64,000 bases of DNA. It comes from Pseudomonas marincola. Its GTDB lineage: Bacteria > Pseudomonadota > Gammaproteobacteria > Pseudomonadales > Pseudomonadaceae. A program made the position numbers and the translations under genes. The stretch covers positions 1-64,000 of the forward strand of contig NZ_FPBC01000006.1 in assembly GCF_900116605.1 (NCBI RefSeq). The letters run 5' to 3'. Each line of letters begins with the position of its first letter. The stretch's first letter is position 1. Shown here one piece after another: positions 1 to 12,600 of the stretch. The notes under the pieces were generated by a model, which searched no databases, was not told where the DNA came from, and worked only from the letters and a program-made list of their open reading frames with translations.

Positions 1-421
1 GGTGATCTGATCGTTTTTGATCGATTTGCCGCTTTTAAAATCAGCAGAGGGTGAAGTCAGCCAGAAATGCATGGCTACTTCAGACCATCCTTAGCATTTC
101 CAGGTGAGCAAGATTTCGAAACCAATTTGCCTACCCGCCAGAACGTGGAACTCGTAAGGGTTCGGCACACCCTGTGTCATGGCAACATTCTTGAGTATGT
201 TAGTGCCCAAGAGGATTTGCCGGCACTCTTCACACCAGAGTGCTGCCGCGACCTTGCCAATAAGCTTCACGTTATCTCTCGTAATTGGGTAGCGAACCTT
301 GGCGCGTTCAGAAAGCAGGCTATGGGACTGCAATAATCGATCGTCTAGTCGAGTCTCACCCTTCTTACCATTTTTTGCGCCTGTATCTCGCCAGGGCGCG
401 AACGCTATTAAGGACGATAGA
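1..421. other. Gene-poor left end upstream of the SIR2 gene
   Basis: No convincing gene is visible here. Two overlapping open frames exist, one on each strand (67-336 plus, 89 codons; 91-333 minus, 80 codons). Neither has a convincing ribosome binding site or a recognisable domain, and at most one can be real. The region ends in the ribosome binding site of the SIR2 gene. It may be the remnant of a gene disrupted at the edge of an accessory region. Confidence 0.4.
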
Positions 422-2191
422 ATGACCGTTATCTCTGGAGATCCGACGACTCAGCTGGCCTTCTCGATGTTCGAGAACAAAGGGGTATATGCCGTCCTGG
501 TCGGCTCCGGCATTTCCCGGGCTGCGGGTATTCCTACGGGATGGGAGATCACGAAAGAGCTGGTGGAGCGCGCAGGTGTTGCAGCGGGCGCGCGCCCTCA
601 AGATGACTGGGTTCAATGGTATGTCAATACGACTGGCCAACAGCCCAACTACTCAGTCCTGCTGGAAGAGCTCGCCAGCACGCAGACGGAACGTCGAGCC
701 ATCATTCAGGGTTTTCTTGAGCCCAGTGCTCAGGAGCTTGAGGACGGACTCAAGACCCCCACGCCGGCTCACCGCGCGATCGCCTCAATGGTCAAGTCGG
801 GCCACATTCGCGTTATCGTCACCACGAACTTCGATCGGCTCATGGAGAACGCACTACGCGAATTGGGCATCGAACCCACTGTCGTAAGCTCCGAGGACAC
901 CCTTTCTGGCGCAGAGCCTCTGACTCATTCTCAGTGCTACGTCTTCAAGATCCATGGTGATTACAAAGACGCCAGGATTCTGAACACTGACGCAGAACTG
1001 GGTGTGTACCCAACACCCTTTAACGCGTTGCTTGACCGAATCATCGATGAGTTCGGTCTGATCGTCGCGGGGTGGTCGGGTGAGTGGGATCATGCATTGC
1101 GGGCAGCATTTCTGCGCGCGCCTAGTCGACGGTACCCCACGTTCTGGCTCTCTCGCGGCCGGTTGTCCGACCGTGGCCAGGAATTGATTGATCAGCGTAA
1201 AGCCGTGGTCATCACCTCAGGGGATGCCAATACCTTTTTTACCGGGCTGAACGTCAAGCTGGAGACCATCCAGCAGTCCAGGCAGCTGAATCCGGTGGGA
1301 GCGGATATGAGCGTGGCAATGGCCAAACGATTCCTCGCGCGGCCGGAACAACGTATCCAGATGGACGATCTGTTCTGTAATGAGACGCGCAAGGTGATCG
1401 GACACTTCGCGTCTGTGTTTGCAGGCGGTCAAACGCGGCACCAGCATCAGCCCATTGATTGGGTTCTTGACTATGAATCGATAACAGAACCCTTGGTAAG
1501 GCTAGCTGCCGTCATCGGACGTTGGGGATCTGACAACGAACACAAGCTGGTATTAGACGCGATCGGTGCCCTGTACGCTGAGGCTCAGAAAGCCCAGGAA
1601 GGTTTCAAGAGCTGGCTGGATCAAAAGCACTACCCCGCTGCCATGGTGTTTTATGGGTATGGGTTGGGTTTGACGAAAGCCGGTCGGCTGGGCGAGTTGT
1701 TTAAATTGTTCGATGCTCCGCTGCAGAACCAGCGACGTGGCCGGATCCTATCGATGAATGCGGAGCTTTCACCTTTCCTTATCGAGAGCAACAGCCGCCA
1801 GATTTGGAACACCTTTGAAGGCCAGGAGCGCGCTAAGGCCCCCTTCAGTAACAGGCTTGCCGGTGTGCTCGTCCCACGATGGGCGCCTGACTTTGCGGGA
1901 ATTGAATCAGCAGAGCTGCTTTATGAGCGTTTCGAGTTCCTTTGCTTGCTTCATTTCTTGAAATTGCGAGACGTGAACCAAGAGTCGCTGAGCAGCATGA
2001 TTGAGCGAAACCAAACTAGCCAGATCAGCCTAGGCCGGATCTCTCTAGTTGAGGACAGGATCATACGATTGGCGCAGGAATATTCAACGGATGAACATCG
2101 AGTGCCACTACTCGAAGCAGGGTTTGCTTTTGGCAGTGAAAAGTATCTGCAGGACGTGCTGGACGCCCTGCAATCAGCTGCGGGCTGGTAG
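422..2191 (+). CDS. SIR2-like domain protein, candidate anti-phage NADase
   Basis: This 589-residue protein has an N-terminal SIR2-type Rossmann domain (about residues 15-260). The nucleotide-binding GSGIS motif is at residues 28-32, TTNFD at 134-138 and the catalytic-type HG at 178-179. The remaining 330 residues are mostly helical in character and match nothing I recognise. Bacterial SIR2 proteins of this build are typically NAD+-degrading effectors of abortive-infection defence. ATG 422 was chosen over an in-frame start at 299 because AGGA at 411-414 is correctly spaced before it and because the SIR2 domain begins just after it. There is no HerA, Argonaute or other partner gene in the sequence shown; the left neighbour is cut off by the window. 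Adjacent DNA holds a broken XRE gene and gene-poor sequence, which fits an accessory locus. Domain call is firm; defence role is inferred. Confidence 0.85.
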   Translation: MTVISGDPTTQLAFSMFENKGVYAVLVGSGISRAAGIPTGWEITKELVERAGVAAGARPQDDWVQWYVNTTGQQPNYSVLLEELASTQTERRAIIQGFLEPSAQELEDGLKTPTPAHRAIASMVKSGHIRVIVTTNFDRLMENALRELGIEPTVVSSEDTLSGAEPLTHSQCYVFKIHGDYKDARILNTDAELGVYPTPFNALLDRIIDEFGLIVAGWSGEWDHALRAAFLRAPSRRYPTFWLSRGRLSDRGQELIDQRKAVVITSGDANTFFTGLNVKLETIQQSRQLNPVGADMSVAMAKRFLARPEQRIQMDDLFCNETRKVIGHFASVFAGGQTRHQHQPIDWVLDYESITEPLVRLAAVIGRWGSDNEHKLVLDAIGALYAEAQKAQEGFKSWLDQKHYPAAMVFYGYGLGLTKAGRLGELFKLFDAPLQNQRRGRILSMNAELSPFLIESNSRQIWNTFEGQERAKAPFSNRLAGVLVPRWAPDFAGIESAELLYERFEFLCLLHFLKLRDVNQESLSSMIERNQTSQISLGRISLVEDRIIRLAQEYSTDEHRVPLLEAGFAFGSEKYLQDVLDALQSAAGW

Positions 2192-2302
2192 CCGCCGAAC
2201 TCCTACCAAGTCCTTGCCTGCCGGCTTATCGGACCCCTTTAGTGTTGTCTCATCGACGGCTTCTTCATCATGAACCGTATCAACCTCTGATGGAGCCCAA
2301 CA

Positions 2303-2604
2303 ATGAACACCAACACTTCTGGCCTACCTCGCATGCTGAACCTTGAGGAGTTCGCCGCTCTCATCCGCAAAATGCGTGAGGTCGTCCAGTGGTCACAAGA
2401 AACCTTGGCCGAGCTCGCAGGCTTGAACGTGCGGTCTGTGCAATGCGTTGAAAATGCCAAGCCTGCTACCAGTTTCGGCTTGGCACCCGGAGCACGGCGA
2501 CCAGCTTGCGGATTGAGCAGGTTGATCACGCCTATCAAGCTTTAGCTGCAGCCATCCATGCAGTTTCCCCTTCAGCATGCCAGCCTCGCTCGGCTAGCTG
2601 CTGA
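2303..2604 (+). pseudogene. Frameshifted XRE-family HTH regulator
   Basis: The gene starts at ATG 2303 with GGAG at 2292-2295. The first 56 codons encode a clear helix-turn-helix of the XRE type (SQETLAELAGLNVRSVQ around residues 31-45, then VENAKPAT). After about nt 2470 the frame goes wrong: the 2303 frame runs on as low-complexity residues to a stop at 2545. The frame beginning at nt 2473 resumes an XRE-like pattern (TATSLRIEQVDHAYQ) and stops at 2604. Intact relatives normally continue well past this point. This looks like a decayed regulator left beside the SIR2 gene. A sequencing error at about 2470 is the alternative. Confidence 0.6.
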
Positions 2605-3191
2605 GTAGCATCCAAGATCCCGACGTCACCAAAAAAACGATGTGGTTCCCGGAAAATGGATGCCAGCAAGGGACACCTTGCACAACCCCGAATCACGATT
2701 CCAGTACGACAAAAAATGCCAACACGTCCGGATACGGGAAATTGATCGCGGCGTTACCGATGATGTAGTGCTCACGCGTAACCCGAGGCAGGGCGAGGTC
2801 GACCAATGGTTGAGTCATCCCGGGGACGAGGCTAACGCGGGTCTCGGAAAACTCGGTCTATGAACATCAATCGATGAACAGTTGCGTTCATGTCAGGGGC
2901 ACTGAGCCAGTATTCTTGGGCTGTTGACCTGCTTATGAACATCTGACATCGCCCACTTGTTCAATAGTATATGGGCATACGGCTAGCCGCTCAGTAACCA
3001 TTAAGCACTCTCCACTCAGGCCACAGCTACATCGCGATTAGGTTGCGATTCGGACTAAACCGCATCGAACCTTTACGCCTGTCACTGATCGAACCTGCCC
3101 TGCATGTCAAATCCCCTTTGCAGCTGCGCTATCTGCACAGCCGCAACCGGAGATAGACTGCCAACTCACCCGACCAACCAGGAAGGCTCCC
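2605..3191. other. Gene-poor stretch between the broken XRE gene and a small ORF
   Basis: Nothing here can be called a gene with confidence. A plus frame at 2642-2863 has no good start or family. On the minus strand an open stretch of about 57 codons (roughly 2857-2687) has a protein-like composition (for example TQPLVDLALPRVTREH) but no start signal and is interrupted by stops on both sides, so it may be a gene fragment. Together with the frameshifted XRE gene this points to decaying accessory DNA. Confidence 0.4.
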
Positions 3192-3422
3192 ATGAGGCGT
3201 CAGGATGTAAAAGCAAGGCTGGCTGAAGGCGTTTCTCTCGAAACCCACATCAGTGCGAACCCAAGCAATACCAAGGAATGGATTGTTTTCTTCAAGAAAA
3301 ATGCCGGGCGAAGTTTTTTCCTGGTTGACGACCAAGAGCAAGTCGAGTCATTTGCAGACCTCAATCTGCTTATCGCCGAGCTGTCCGCGATGGGCCTCAA
3401 TATTGCTGAGGTGCACTTTTAG
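3192..3422 (+). CDS. Small uncharacterised protein, 76 aa
   Basis: A 76-residue protein starts at ATG 3192 with a strong ribosome binding site (AGGAAGG at about 3180-3186). It is soluble, with no signal peptide or membrane segment. Visible features are a charged N-terminus (MRRQDVKARL), a beta-type core (WIVFFKKN, SFFLVDD) and a C-terminal helix-strand unit ending NIAEVHF. The layout, a short alpha/beta protein ending in a strand, suggests a compact single domain. I do not recognise a named family. It lies alone between the accessory left end and the giant adhesin gene, with 190-220 bases free on the downstream side, so no partner is evident. Coding status is likely from the ribosome binding site and residue composition; function unknown. 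Confidence 0.65.
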   Translation: MRRQDVKARLAEGVSLETHISANPSNTKEWIVFFKKNAGRSFFLVDDQEQVESFADLNLLIAELSAMGLNIAEVHF

Positions 3423-3640
3423 TTGATCAGTTGCTGTAGGTTCAAGCCCGCCTGCAGATGAAGTACTGCTAAACCTCCCCCATACCAGTCATCCCCAAAA
3501 AGCCGTGCTAGACCCATCTTTTCGACAGGCGAGCCTGTGCAGCAGTTGAAAAGTGAGTCTATTCTTCAGTGAATTGGCCTTGATAAAAAGCCACACAATA
3601 CTGGACTGGTTGAGTGTCGCGAACACTTGGGGATATGGAT

Positions 3641-6600
3641 ATGCAGAGCAAGCCGAGCTCTTCTGCTCTAAACGTTTTTCGCCCGCGGAGTCAGGCGTTA
3701 GCCCTAGAACAGCGTATTTTGTTCGACGGTGCGGCGGTAGCAGCTGTAGACCAGCAGCACAACAACACGGCCGACGCCCATGAATCAAACGACACAGCGC
3801 CTAATTATGCGGCCCCGACCGAGGTGGCCACGGCCAAGCCTACTGACTATTCAGCAGCCAAAGAATTACTGGTGGTCGACAGCCGGGTCGAGAATGCTAA
3901 TCAGCTAACGGCGCAGTTGCCGGCCAATGTGAGGGTGTTGGTGGTTAACACCTCGGAAGATGGCCTCGCCGCGATTTCGTCAGCCCTTACCGAAATGGGC
4001 AAAGTCGATTCAATCCAGATCCTTTCCCACGGTTCCAGCGGACAATTCACGCTGGGCAATCGCACGCTTTCCAGTGACAACGTCGGTCAGCTGTCCGGTC
4101 TCTTGAGCAGTTGGAGTGCATTCCTCAACCAAGGCGCAGATATCCAGTTGTACGGCTGTAACGTGGGTTCAGGTGAAGCCGGTCGGGTATTGGTTAGCGA
4201 GCTTGCACGCATTACTGGCGCGGATGTTGGCGCCTCAAGTGATGACACTGGCAGTGCTGCGCTGGGCGGTGACTGGGACCTAGAAGTACGCAGTGGCAAT
4301 ATCGACAAGGCTTTAGTGCTCGGCGCCGATGTGATTGACGGCTACGCAAACCTCCTGGCGGATGCAAGTCCAACAGTTACCCTTAGCTCTGCTGGACAGG
4401 ATGTACTGCTCGGCGATCAATTTACCTTCACGGTCAATTTTTCAAACAACGCAACAGACGCCACAGCCTTGGGTTACGCCCCATTTTTGAACGTAATCAT
4501 GCCGGCGACCGGCGTTGATGGCGACGATGGCGCTACTTTCATTTCGGCTACCTACCTCGGCCAGTCACTTTCAGCAACCGTCATCACCTTCGATGCATCC
4601 GGCAACGCAACGCACCCACTGGCTAAAGATGCCAGTGGCAACCCATTGATCATCACCGGCAATCCTGGGGATCAACTGGTAGTCATCGCCCTGCCCTTTG
4701 CCAGTATTTCGAAGGACCAGCCAGCGCTACCGATTGTGATTACGGGCAGTCTGAGCAATCTGGCAGACACCGATTTCTCAGACGGCTCCCCCGACCTGAC
4801 CATCAAGGTCAGTAGCGGCTTTGAGTTAGGTAATGATTCACTCGACAACCCGACTGATGACCCCAGCATCGTCATGCCCGGCTTCGTCGATTTTGTCATT
4901 CACCCAACGGTTATCACGTTCGATCAAACCCTGAGCACGCCCGAAGGCGAAACAGTTACTGGCCCCAATCACAATCAAAGCTACACCGTGACGGTGAATC
5001 CTGCGCCTGGGCAGACATTAACCAATGTGGTCATCACTCAACCCTTACCCGACAACATACAGGTCACCGCTATTACGCCGGGCGCTGGCGGTGTGATTAC
5101 CTCGCTAACACTGTATGACGGCACCACTGTTACTGATCCTGCGGAAATCCAGGCTGCTATCGCGGCGGATGACGTTTATATTTCTTCATTCAGTGTCGAA
5201 TATGCCAACCTGACCGGGTCAACAGATACGGTGGTTTCGTTCTATGTACCGGAAGTCGACAGCAGTGGGCTTTCTGTACTTGACCCCGTTACGGGCGCTC
5301 CACGCACTATCACCATCGGCCCACCAACTGCGGAGGGAAGCTGGGTGCCGATTGACCCCCGTGATGTAACTGCGCCCGCAACAACGATCGAATTCAGCGG
5401 CACCGGTAATACTTCAACCTTCATTGCCAAGTCGTTAACTCTGGAAAAACAAGTCGATATTCAGATCGACGAAGGTACATCTGGCGTAAGCCCTGGCGAT
5501 ACCTTGCAATACACGCTGGACATTGAAATATCCGACTACTTTGCCTACGGCCGAGATTTTTTCAACGAAGGCAGTCTGCTCGTCACTGACACACTCGGTG
5601 ACGGCCAATCTCTGGTGCCGGGCAGCGCCACCATGAGTGTAACTATTGCTGGCGTTACTCAGTCGATAGCGTTGGTCAGCACAGTCACTACAGACTCCAC
5701 TACAGGCATCAGCACTATTGTTTTCGACATCGCCCAGTCGTTGAGAGACGCTTTTGGCGGTGTCAGCGGCTGGCTCAACGGCGATCTCTCGTTTGATGAT
5801 GTACAGGAAGGCGCAACCCGCGCTGTTATCACTTACAGCAGCTTGATCAGCCAGGCCTATTCCAGCCCAGCAGACCAGCAAGAGATAAACGAAGGCGACA
5901 GCCTCAGTAACAGTGCGATTCTTTCCGGCACAGTGCTGACAGACCGTTTCAACGTCGGCAGCGATGTCGCACAAACCGATACATCCAGCGCCAGTGTGAC
6001 CGTGCCGACCAACCGCGTCGATATATCCATTGCCTCGGTTAATAACGGCACACCACCGGCAAATGGTGAAATACGCCCTGGCGATGTCGTTACGTTTGAG
6101 CTCAGTTACGACCTTGTTACCGGCGACTATGAAAACTTCATCCTCACTGCCTACCTGCCTGAACCACTGCTTGATGTGAGCGGCGTTTCCTGGACACAAG
6201 GTACAGGCGTTGGTACCTGGACCTTGGGCGCTGATAACACTAATAACGGTGCGGTTCTGAGTGTAACCACCGGTCCCGGCAACTCCGTTGTGTTCGATTT
6301 CGGCGACTATGCAACCAGTGATGTTGGCGGCACGCGCATTGTTGTTCAGTTCACCGTTTTGGTCGGTAATCAGCCGTTTGCCGACCAGCGTTCGTTGGAT
6401 GTTCTGGCGCAGTCCAGCCAGCAAACCACGCTGGCGACTCAGCAAACACTGGTCTCCTCGGATGTTGTGGCGATTGTTTCCGTCGCCGAGCCGGAGTTGA
6501 GCATCACCCACGGTGTGGTTTCGAGTTCGAACGGCACCATCAGCGGGACAACAGGAACATGGCAAGCGCCTGGCACGACCGGAGCCCCGTTTACCGGTAG

Positions 6601-9600
6601 CGTGACTGATCCGCTAGCAGTCAATGGCGATGTAACCGGTATCGACGCCGGCGACACGCTGCGCCTTGCCACCGCGATTGAGAACACCGGCGGTGGCGGT
6701 GCATTTGATGTCACCACCAGCATCACCCTGCCCTCTGGCTTGAGCTTTGTCGGCGGCAGTTTGGCGGCGGCCAATCTGCAAATTTATCGCGGCGATGGCA
6801 CCTTGTTGGTGCTGGGCACCGATTACAGTGTCAGTGGCAATGCCATTACTTTCCTTGATGCCGGGAGCACAGCCAGCTTGCTCGCCGGGCGCGCAGGAAC
6901 AGCTGCCGATGCCAGCGGCGCCAACGTGGTGATCATCACTTACGACGCGACGGTCGACACGGCGATTACCGCTAGCAGCACGCTGCAAAGCACAGCAACA
7001 CTCAGCAATTACGCCAGTGTTGATGGCGGCACCGACTTTACTCCGAATGACCTGACAGAAGTAGCTGGCCAGCAGATTGCTGCGCCAGAAATACGCAAGG
7101 TATTTGCCGATGGCAGCCTTGATGATTCCGACTCAAGTGCTACTCACACCAGCGGTAACGACCTGGTGATTGGCGAAAGCATGCTCTACGACATCGTTGT
7201 GACGCTGCCAGAGGGCGGCACACAAAACCTGCGAATTGAAGACCTTATTCCGCAGGGGATGCGACTGGACACCAGCTTTGGCATGGGCGGCTATGAGCTG
7301 ATTTTACTGGCGGCCGACAGTGGCGCACTCAGCGCTGACTTTGCCGGCAATGTTGTCGTCGGCACATTTACCGCCGTAACCGGGGCGCTGGGAGACGATG
7401 GCGGCGATGTGCGTTTCACTTTCACGGCTTCGACTACGTCGGCGGATAACAACACCGGCAATAACAGTTTCGTTTTGCGTGTTCGGCTCGTGGCCAGCAA
7501 TATCAGCGACAACCAAGCCAATAAGACCCTGCAAAATAATGCTCAACTGATTTACAGCGATGTAGATGGTGATACCCCGAATGGCACAACGCCTGTCGAC
7601 CGCACTGTCGCATTAACCGGTGGGCAGCCCTCGGTGGTTATCCGCGAACCGACCCTTACCATTGATCAAACCACGGTAGTGCGTGGCGATGGCCAAGTGG
7701 ATGAAGGCGACCTTGTCGAGTACATCATCTCCATCAGCAACGGCTCGTCTTCAAACGACTTTGACGCGTTCGATATCAGCTTTCTCGACAACCTTCCCAG
7801 CCAGCTCGGCAATGTCACGTTAATCAGCGTCGTTTATAACGACGGCACCACAACCACCAACATAACCAGCCAGTTCACGCTTACAGGCAACGTCCTGCAA
7901 ACGGTAGACGGCGCCAATATCGATATCGTCAAAGGCGGGGTTATTAACATCCGTGTTGGCGGTATTGTTAATGCAACGGCTGCAAGTGTGCCCAGCTTTG
8001 ATAACGTTGCAACTGTGCAATGGACGAGCCTGGACGGCACCACCAATACCACTGCAGATCCTGCCGGAGAACGAACAGGCGCTGATGGCCTCCTGAATTC
8101 AGGGGCGCTCAATGACTATCGCAGCAGTTCAACAATCAACATCCCGGTATCCCAAAAAATTGGCATTGCACGTGTCGGTGGATTACCCGACACCGCGGCG
8201 CCAGACCCTACATTCAGCGAGAACGAAAATGTCGCGGTTGGCGAAATCATCCGCTATCGGGTCAGCGCGGTTTTGGCTGAAGGAACAACCGATGACTACA
8301 GCATTCGCGTAAGCCTCGGCGATGGGCTCGAGTTTCTTAACGACGGTACGGTGAGGATTTCTTTCACATCAAACGATGGCATCACCAGTTCGGTGACGGG
8401 CGTCGTAACGCCTGACGGCATTGTGATTGGCAATCAGACTCAAGGTGAGGTCGGTCCTATTGATCCCAACCTTTCCGGTCCGGCACCGCAAGGCTTGCTC
8501 AACGCTGCGCAGATTGAAGTCATCAAAGACCCGACCACTGGCGAGACTCTGGTCATATTCCACCTTGGGGACATAACCGTTAATGATCGCGATGTCGACT
8601 TTGAGCTGATCACCATCGAGTTCAATGCCAAGGTGCAAAACATCGGCACAAACGTGGCAGGCGCATCGATTTCTGCAAGAGCCGCAGATTTTTCAGGCGA
8701 CGGCCCTACCCCACTTTCAGAAAGCCCAACGCTCACTGAAACGATTGTTGAGTCTTCCTTCACCGGGATGGTTAAGGAAGTTGTCAGCTTCAATCCAGAC
8801 ACCGCCAGTGCGACCAATACCGGCACAGCAACCGTTGCCGTGAGTTTCACTCAAAACGGTCAAATACCAGCGTTTGATGCGCAACTGACGGACAGTTTTG
8901 CCAATGCAAACGCCAGTAATTACACCTTAATCAGTATCCAGATCGGCGGCACAACCTATTTGCCAGGCGCTTTACCCGCTGGTGTGAGCTTCACCGATGG
9001 CGGCTCGATTAGCGTCGACTTCACCCAGATCGACCCGAATGTCAGCATCAAAGTGCTGTACTCGGTGACTCTGCCAAACGATGTGGTGATTGCAACGTCT
9101 GATGCGACGCTGACCTGGACCAGTTTGCCAGAAGACTTCACCAGCTGGGGCGGTTCGAGTGTCGGGGCCGACGGCACAGAACAAGGCGAGCGTACCGGCG
9201 AGCAGACCGGTGCCAACAACTACATTCTCACCAGTGGTGCCGGCATCGGCGTTATCAGCGGCACACTGTGGAACGACACAGGCTCAGCTGACGATAGTGT
9301 AGCGGTGGACGGCGCAGGTTTGGCCGGTCAAACCGTCACGTTGACGTGGGCAGGTACCGACGATGATCTGACCACAACGGCCGATAACCTCACGTTCCAG
9401 GCCACAACGGATGCCAACGGTTTCTATCAGTTTGGCGTGTTGCCGGCGGGTATTTTCCAGATTGATACCCCAAAAGGCACGATCAGCTATGCACAACCCA
9501 TTGGTGATTTGCGCGTACGTATTGATAGCGATGGAACCGGGGGTACGCTGGGCCAGGTTGTTGTGACGCTCGGTGAAGGCGGAACCGGCGAGGCTGATGC

Positions 9601-12600
9601 TGGTTACGTTGAACTCAACGATGCCCCCGTCATCACCCTGCCCGGCACGCAAAATGGCCAGGAGGATGTATTGCTGGCCATCGACCCGATCAGTATTGCC
9701 GACGTAGATGCCGACAGGTATCAGGGTGTAGGCAGTCATGATCTGCAAGTGACGCTGAGTGTGGTCAGCGGCACCTTGTCGTTAAGCAATCCAACCCCAA
9801 CCGGTGTAACCGTCTCGGGGTCTGGCAAAACGTTGATTCTCACGGGTACTCAGGCTGATCTCAATGAGGCCTTGAAAACCCTGCAGTATCTGGGTGACCA
9901 AGACTTCAACGGCACGGACACCCTGACGGTAGTCACCAGTGACCTCGGCAGTTTCGGTGAAGCAGACGGTAACTGTATTCCCAATGATTTGACTGATGCA
10001 TTGACCGACACAGAGACGCTGAGCATTGTGCTGGAGGCAGTCAATGACGCTCCGCAAGCCAATGACAACAGCGCAACGGCGGTAGAGGCTGGCGGCACTG
10101 ACAACAGCGTGACTGGGGTTAATCCGCGCGGCAATCTGATTACTGACGCGCCTGCTGATACCGATGTCGACATCGCCACCAATGCCGATGAACTGCGCGT
10201 TACCAATATTGGATTTGGTGGCAACCCACCTATCAGCCTGCCAAGCACTGGAGCCGGTGGGATTCAAGGCAATTACGGCACTCTGTTCGTCAATGCGGCC
10301 GGTGGTTATATATACGTGGTAGACAATGACAATCCGGCTGTAGAAGCGCTGCGTATATCCGGCCAAACATTGGCTGAAACGTTCACCTATACCATCAAAG
10401 ATATCGCCGGCGCCTCTTCCACAGCGAATCTATTTATAACCATACAGGGTGCCAACGACACGCCGGTTGGCGTCGATGATGTTGTCACTGTCGCAGAAGC
10501 TGGGGGCGTTAATAATGGCCAGGATTCCGGGCCTGCAAGCGGCAACGTAATACTTGGCGTGATCGACGGCCCTGGTGCCAACACCGACGTTTCTGGTCCC
10601 GACACCGACGTCGACTCCGCCGCCAATGGTGAGGTATTGAATGTCTCGGGTATCCGTGTAGGTGCCAAGGATATACCGGGCGACTTCGATGCGGTCACTG
10701 CCGGTTCAACCGGCGCAAGTAATGGCACGGTTATCACTGGTTTGTATGGCACGCTGACAATCGGTGCGGACGGTTCATACACCTATGTCGTCGATAACGA
10801 TAATGCGGACGTCCAGCAAATGATCCCTGGCGATACCCTGCAGGAGATTTTCAGCTACCGGTTGGTTGACGCGGGTGCGCTGGATACCGTCGCGCAACTG
10901 ACCGTCATCATCACCGGCGCATATGATAACCCCGTGGCCAGTGATGATGCGGCTGAAGCACAAGCCGCATCAACCAATAACAATGCTCAGGAAAGTAACC
11001 CAACCGGAAACGTCATTACCTTTCCAAGCCGTCCCGGAAACTCAGATCAACCGGGGGGCAACGGTATAGACCTGGATGTTGATCGCACCGATCAACCTAG
11101 CGATCAGTTGATCGTAACCGGGATAAGAGTAGGCGTCGAAACGGCTTCCGGTAACCTTTCTGACGTTTCCAGCGGCTCCACCTCAACCGCTAATGGCACC
11201 GTAATTGTCGGCACCTACGGTACATTGACAATCGGTGCTGATGGCTCGTTCATCTACGACGTGGACAGCACCAATACCACCGTGCAGGGCTTGGCGGCAG
11301 GTGAAACCCTGACTGAGACGTTCACTTACCAGATTACCGACACGGGCGGCTTAACCGACCTTGGCCAACTGGTTATCACCGTGAAAGGCGTTAATGATCC
11401 ACCCGTTGCGCAAAATGTTGTTGCACTGGCCGTTGAGAATGGTGGCCTCAATAACACCGATCTTGGTCGTGTGCCGTCTGGCGATGCAACCACCAATGCC
11501 TTCGATCCGGATGGCGATCCCATCACCGTGACTTCTGTGCGCACCGGCCCCGAAACTGGCGGCGTTGCAGGCACTGAGAACCCAGTAGTTGACGGCACCC
11601 CCACGTCTGTTTTGGGTACTTACGGCACCCTGACCATCAATGCGGACGGCAGTTATACCTATGCGCTGGATAACAGCCTCGATGCAGTGAAATCGCTGCG
11701 CCTTGCGAGCCAAACGCTCACCGAACGCTTCACCTACACCATCAGTGATGGTCAAGGCGAAGTCGACGTCGCCGAGATAATTGTGGTTATCAGTGGCAAA
11801 AACGATAACCCGGTGGGTGCGCCAGATATTGCAACCGCCAAAGAGTCGGGAGGCGTCAATAACAATCAGGCAGGGATCGATCCAACCGGCAATGTGCTCA
11901 CCAATGACACCGACGAAGACGGCGTTAACTACGGAGAAACCGCAGCAGTCTCCCGATTCAGTAACTCCAGTGGCACTGCCGGCACGTTGGGCTCCGAGCT
12001 CAAAGGGCTATACGGGTGGTTGCGACTCAATGCCGATGGCAGCTACACCTACCGGGTCGATAACAATCTGCCTGCCGTGCAAGCGCTGCGCAGTACAACT
12101 GATGAATTGACTGATGTGTTCAACTACTCAGTGATCGACAGAGCGCTCGCCGAAGGTGCATCAACCCTGACCATAACTATCCAAGGGGCTAACGACACGC
12201 CGGTTGCGGTCAACGACGCAAATACCGCGCTTGAGGCAGGCGGCACGGGCAACGCCACACCGGGCATCAACCCGACAGGCAATGTGCTGACTAATGACCG
12301 CGATGTCGACGCGGGCGATGTGCTGAGCGTAACTCAGGTCAGCCAGGGGGCTAATACAGGGGCTGCTGGCACTGATTTCATCGGTACTTTCGGCACGCTC
12401 CGGCTCAATGCTGACGGCAGTTATGAGTATGTCGTTAATAACGACAACGCTCAGGTGCAAGCGCTGCGCACCACCAGCAATACACTGACCGATGTGTTCA
12501 CCTATCGCGTACGCGACCTGGCTGGTGCAACTACCACTGCACTGTTGACGATTACCATTCAGGGCGCTAACGATACGCCCGTCGCTATCAATGATACCGC

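Noticed and set aside
67-336. Two overlapping frames at the left end as genes
   Set aside because: No ribosome binding site or family recognised, and they contradict each other in strand.
2642-2863. 73-codon plus frame as a gene
   Set aside because: No ribosome binding site, odd composition, and located in apparently decayed DNA.
3430-3470. tRNA-like TPsiC motif (GGTTCAAGCCC)
   Set aside because: No matching acceptor, D-arm or anticodon stem can be found upstream.
5435-6565. 376-codon minus-strand open frame inside the giant gene
   Set aside because: It is antisense to clear adhesin domains, has no ribosome binding site or domain, and arises from the GC-biased codons of the real gene. The same holds for 12161-13201 and other antisense frames there.
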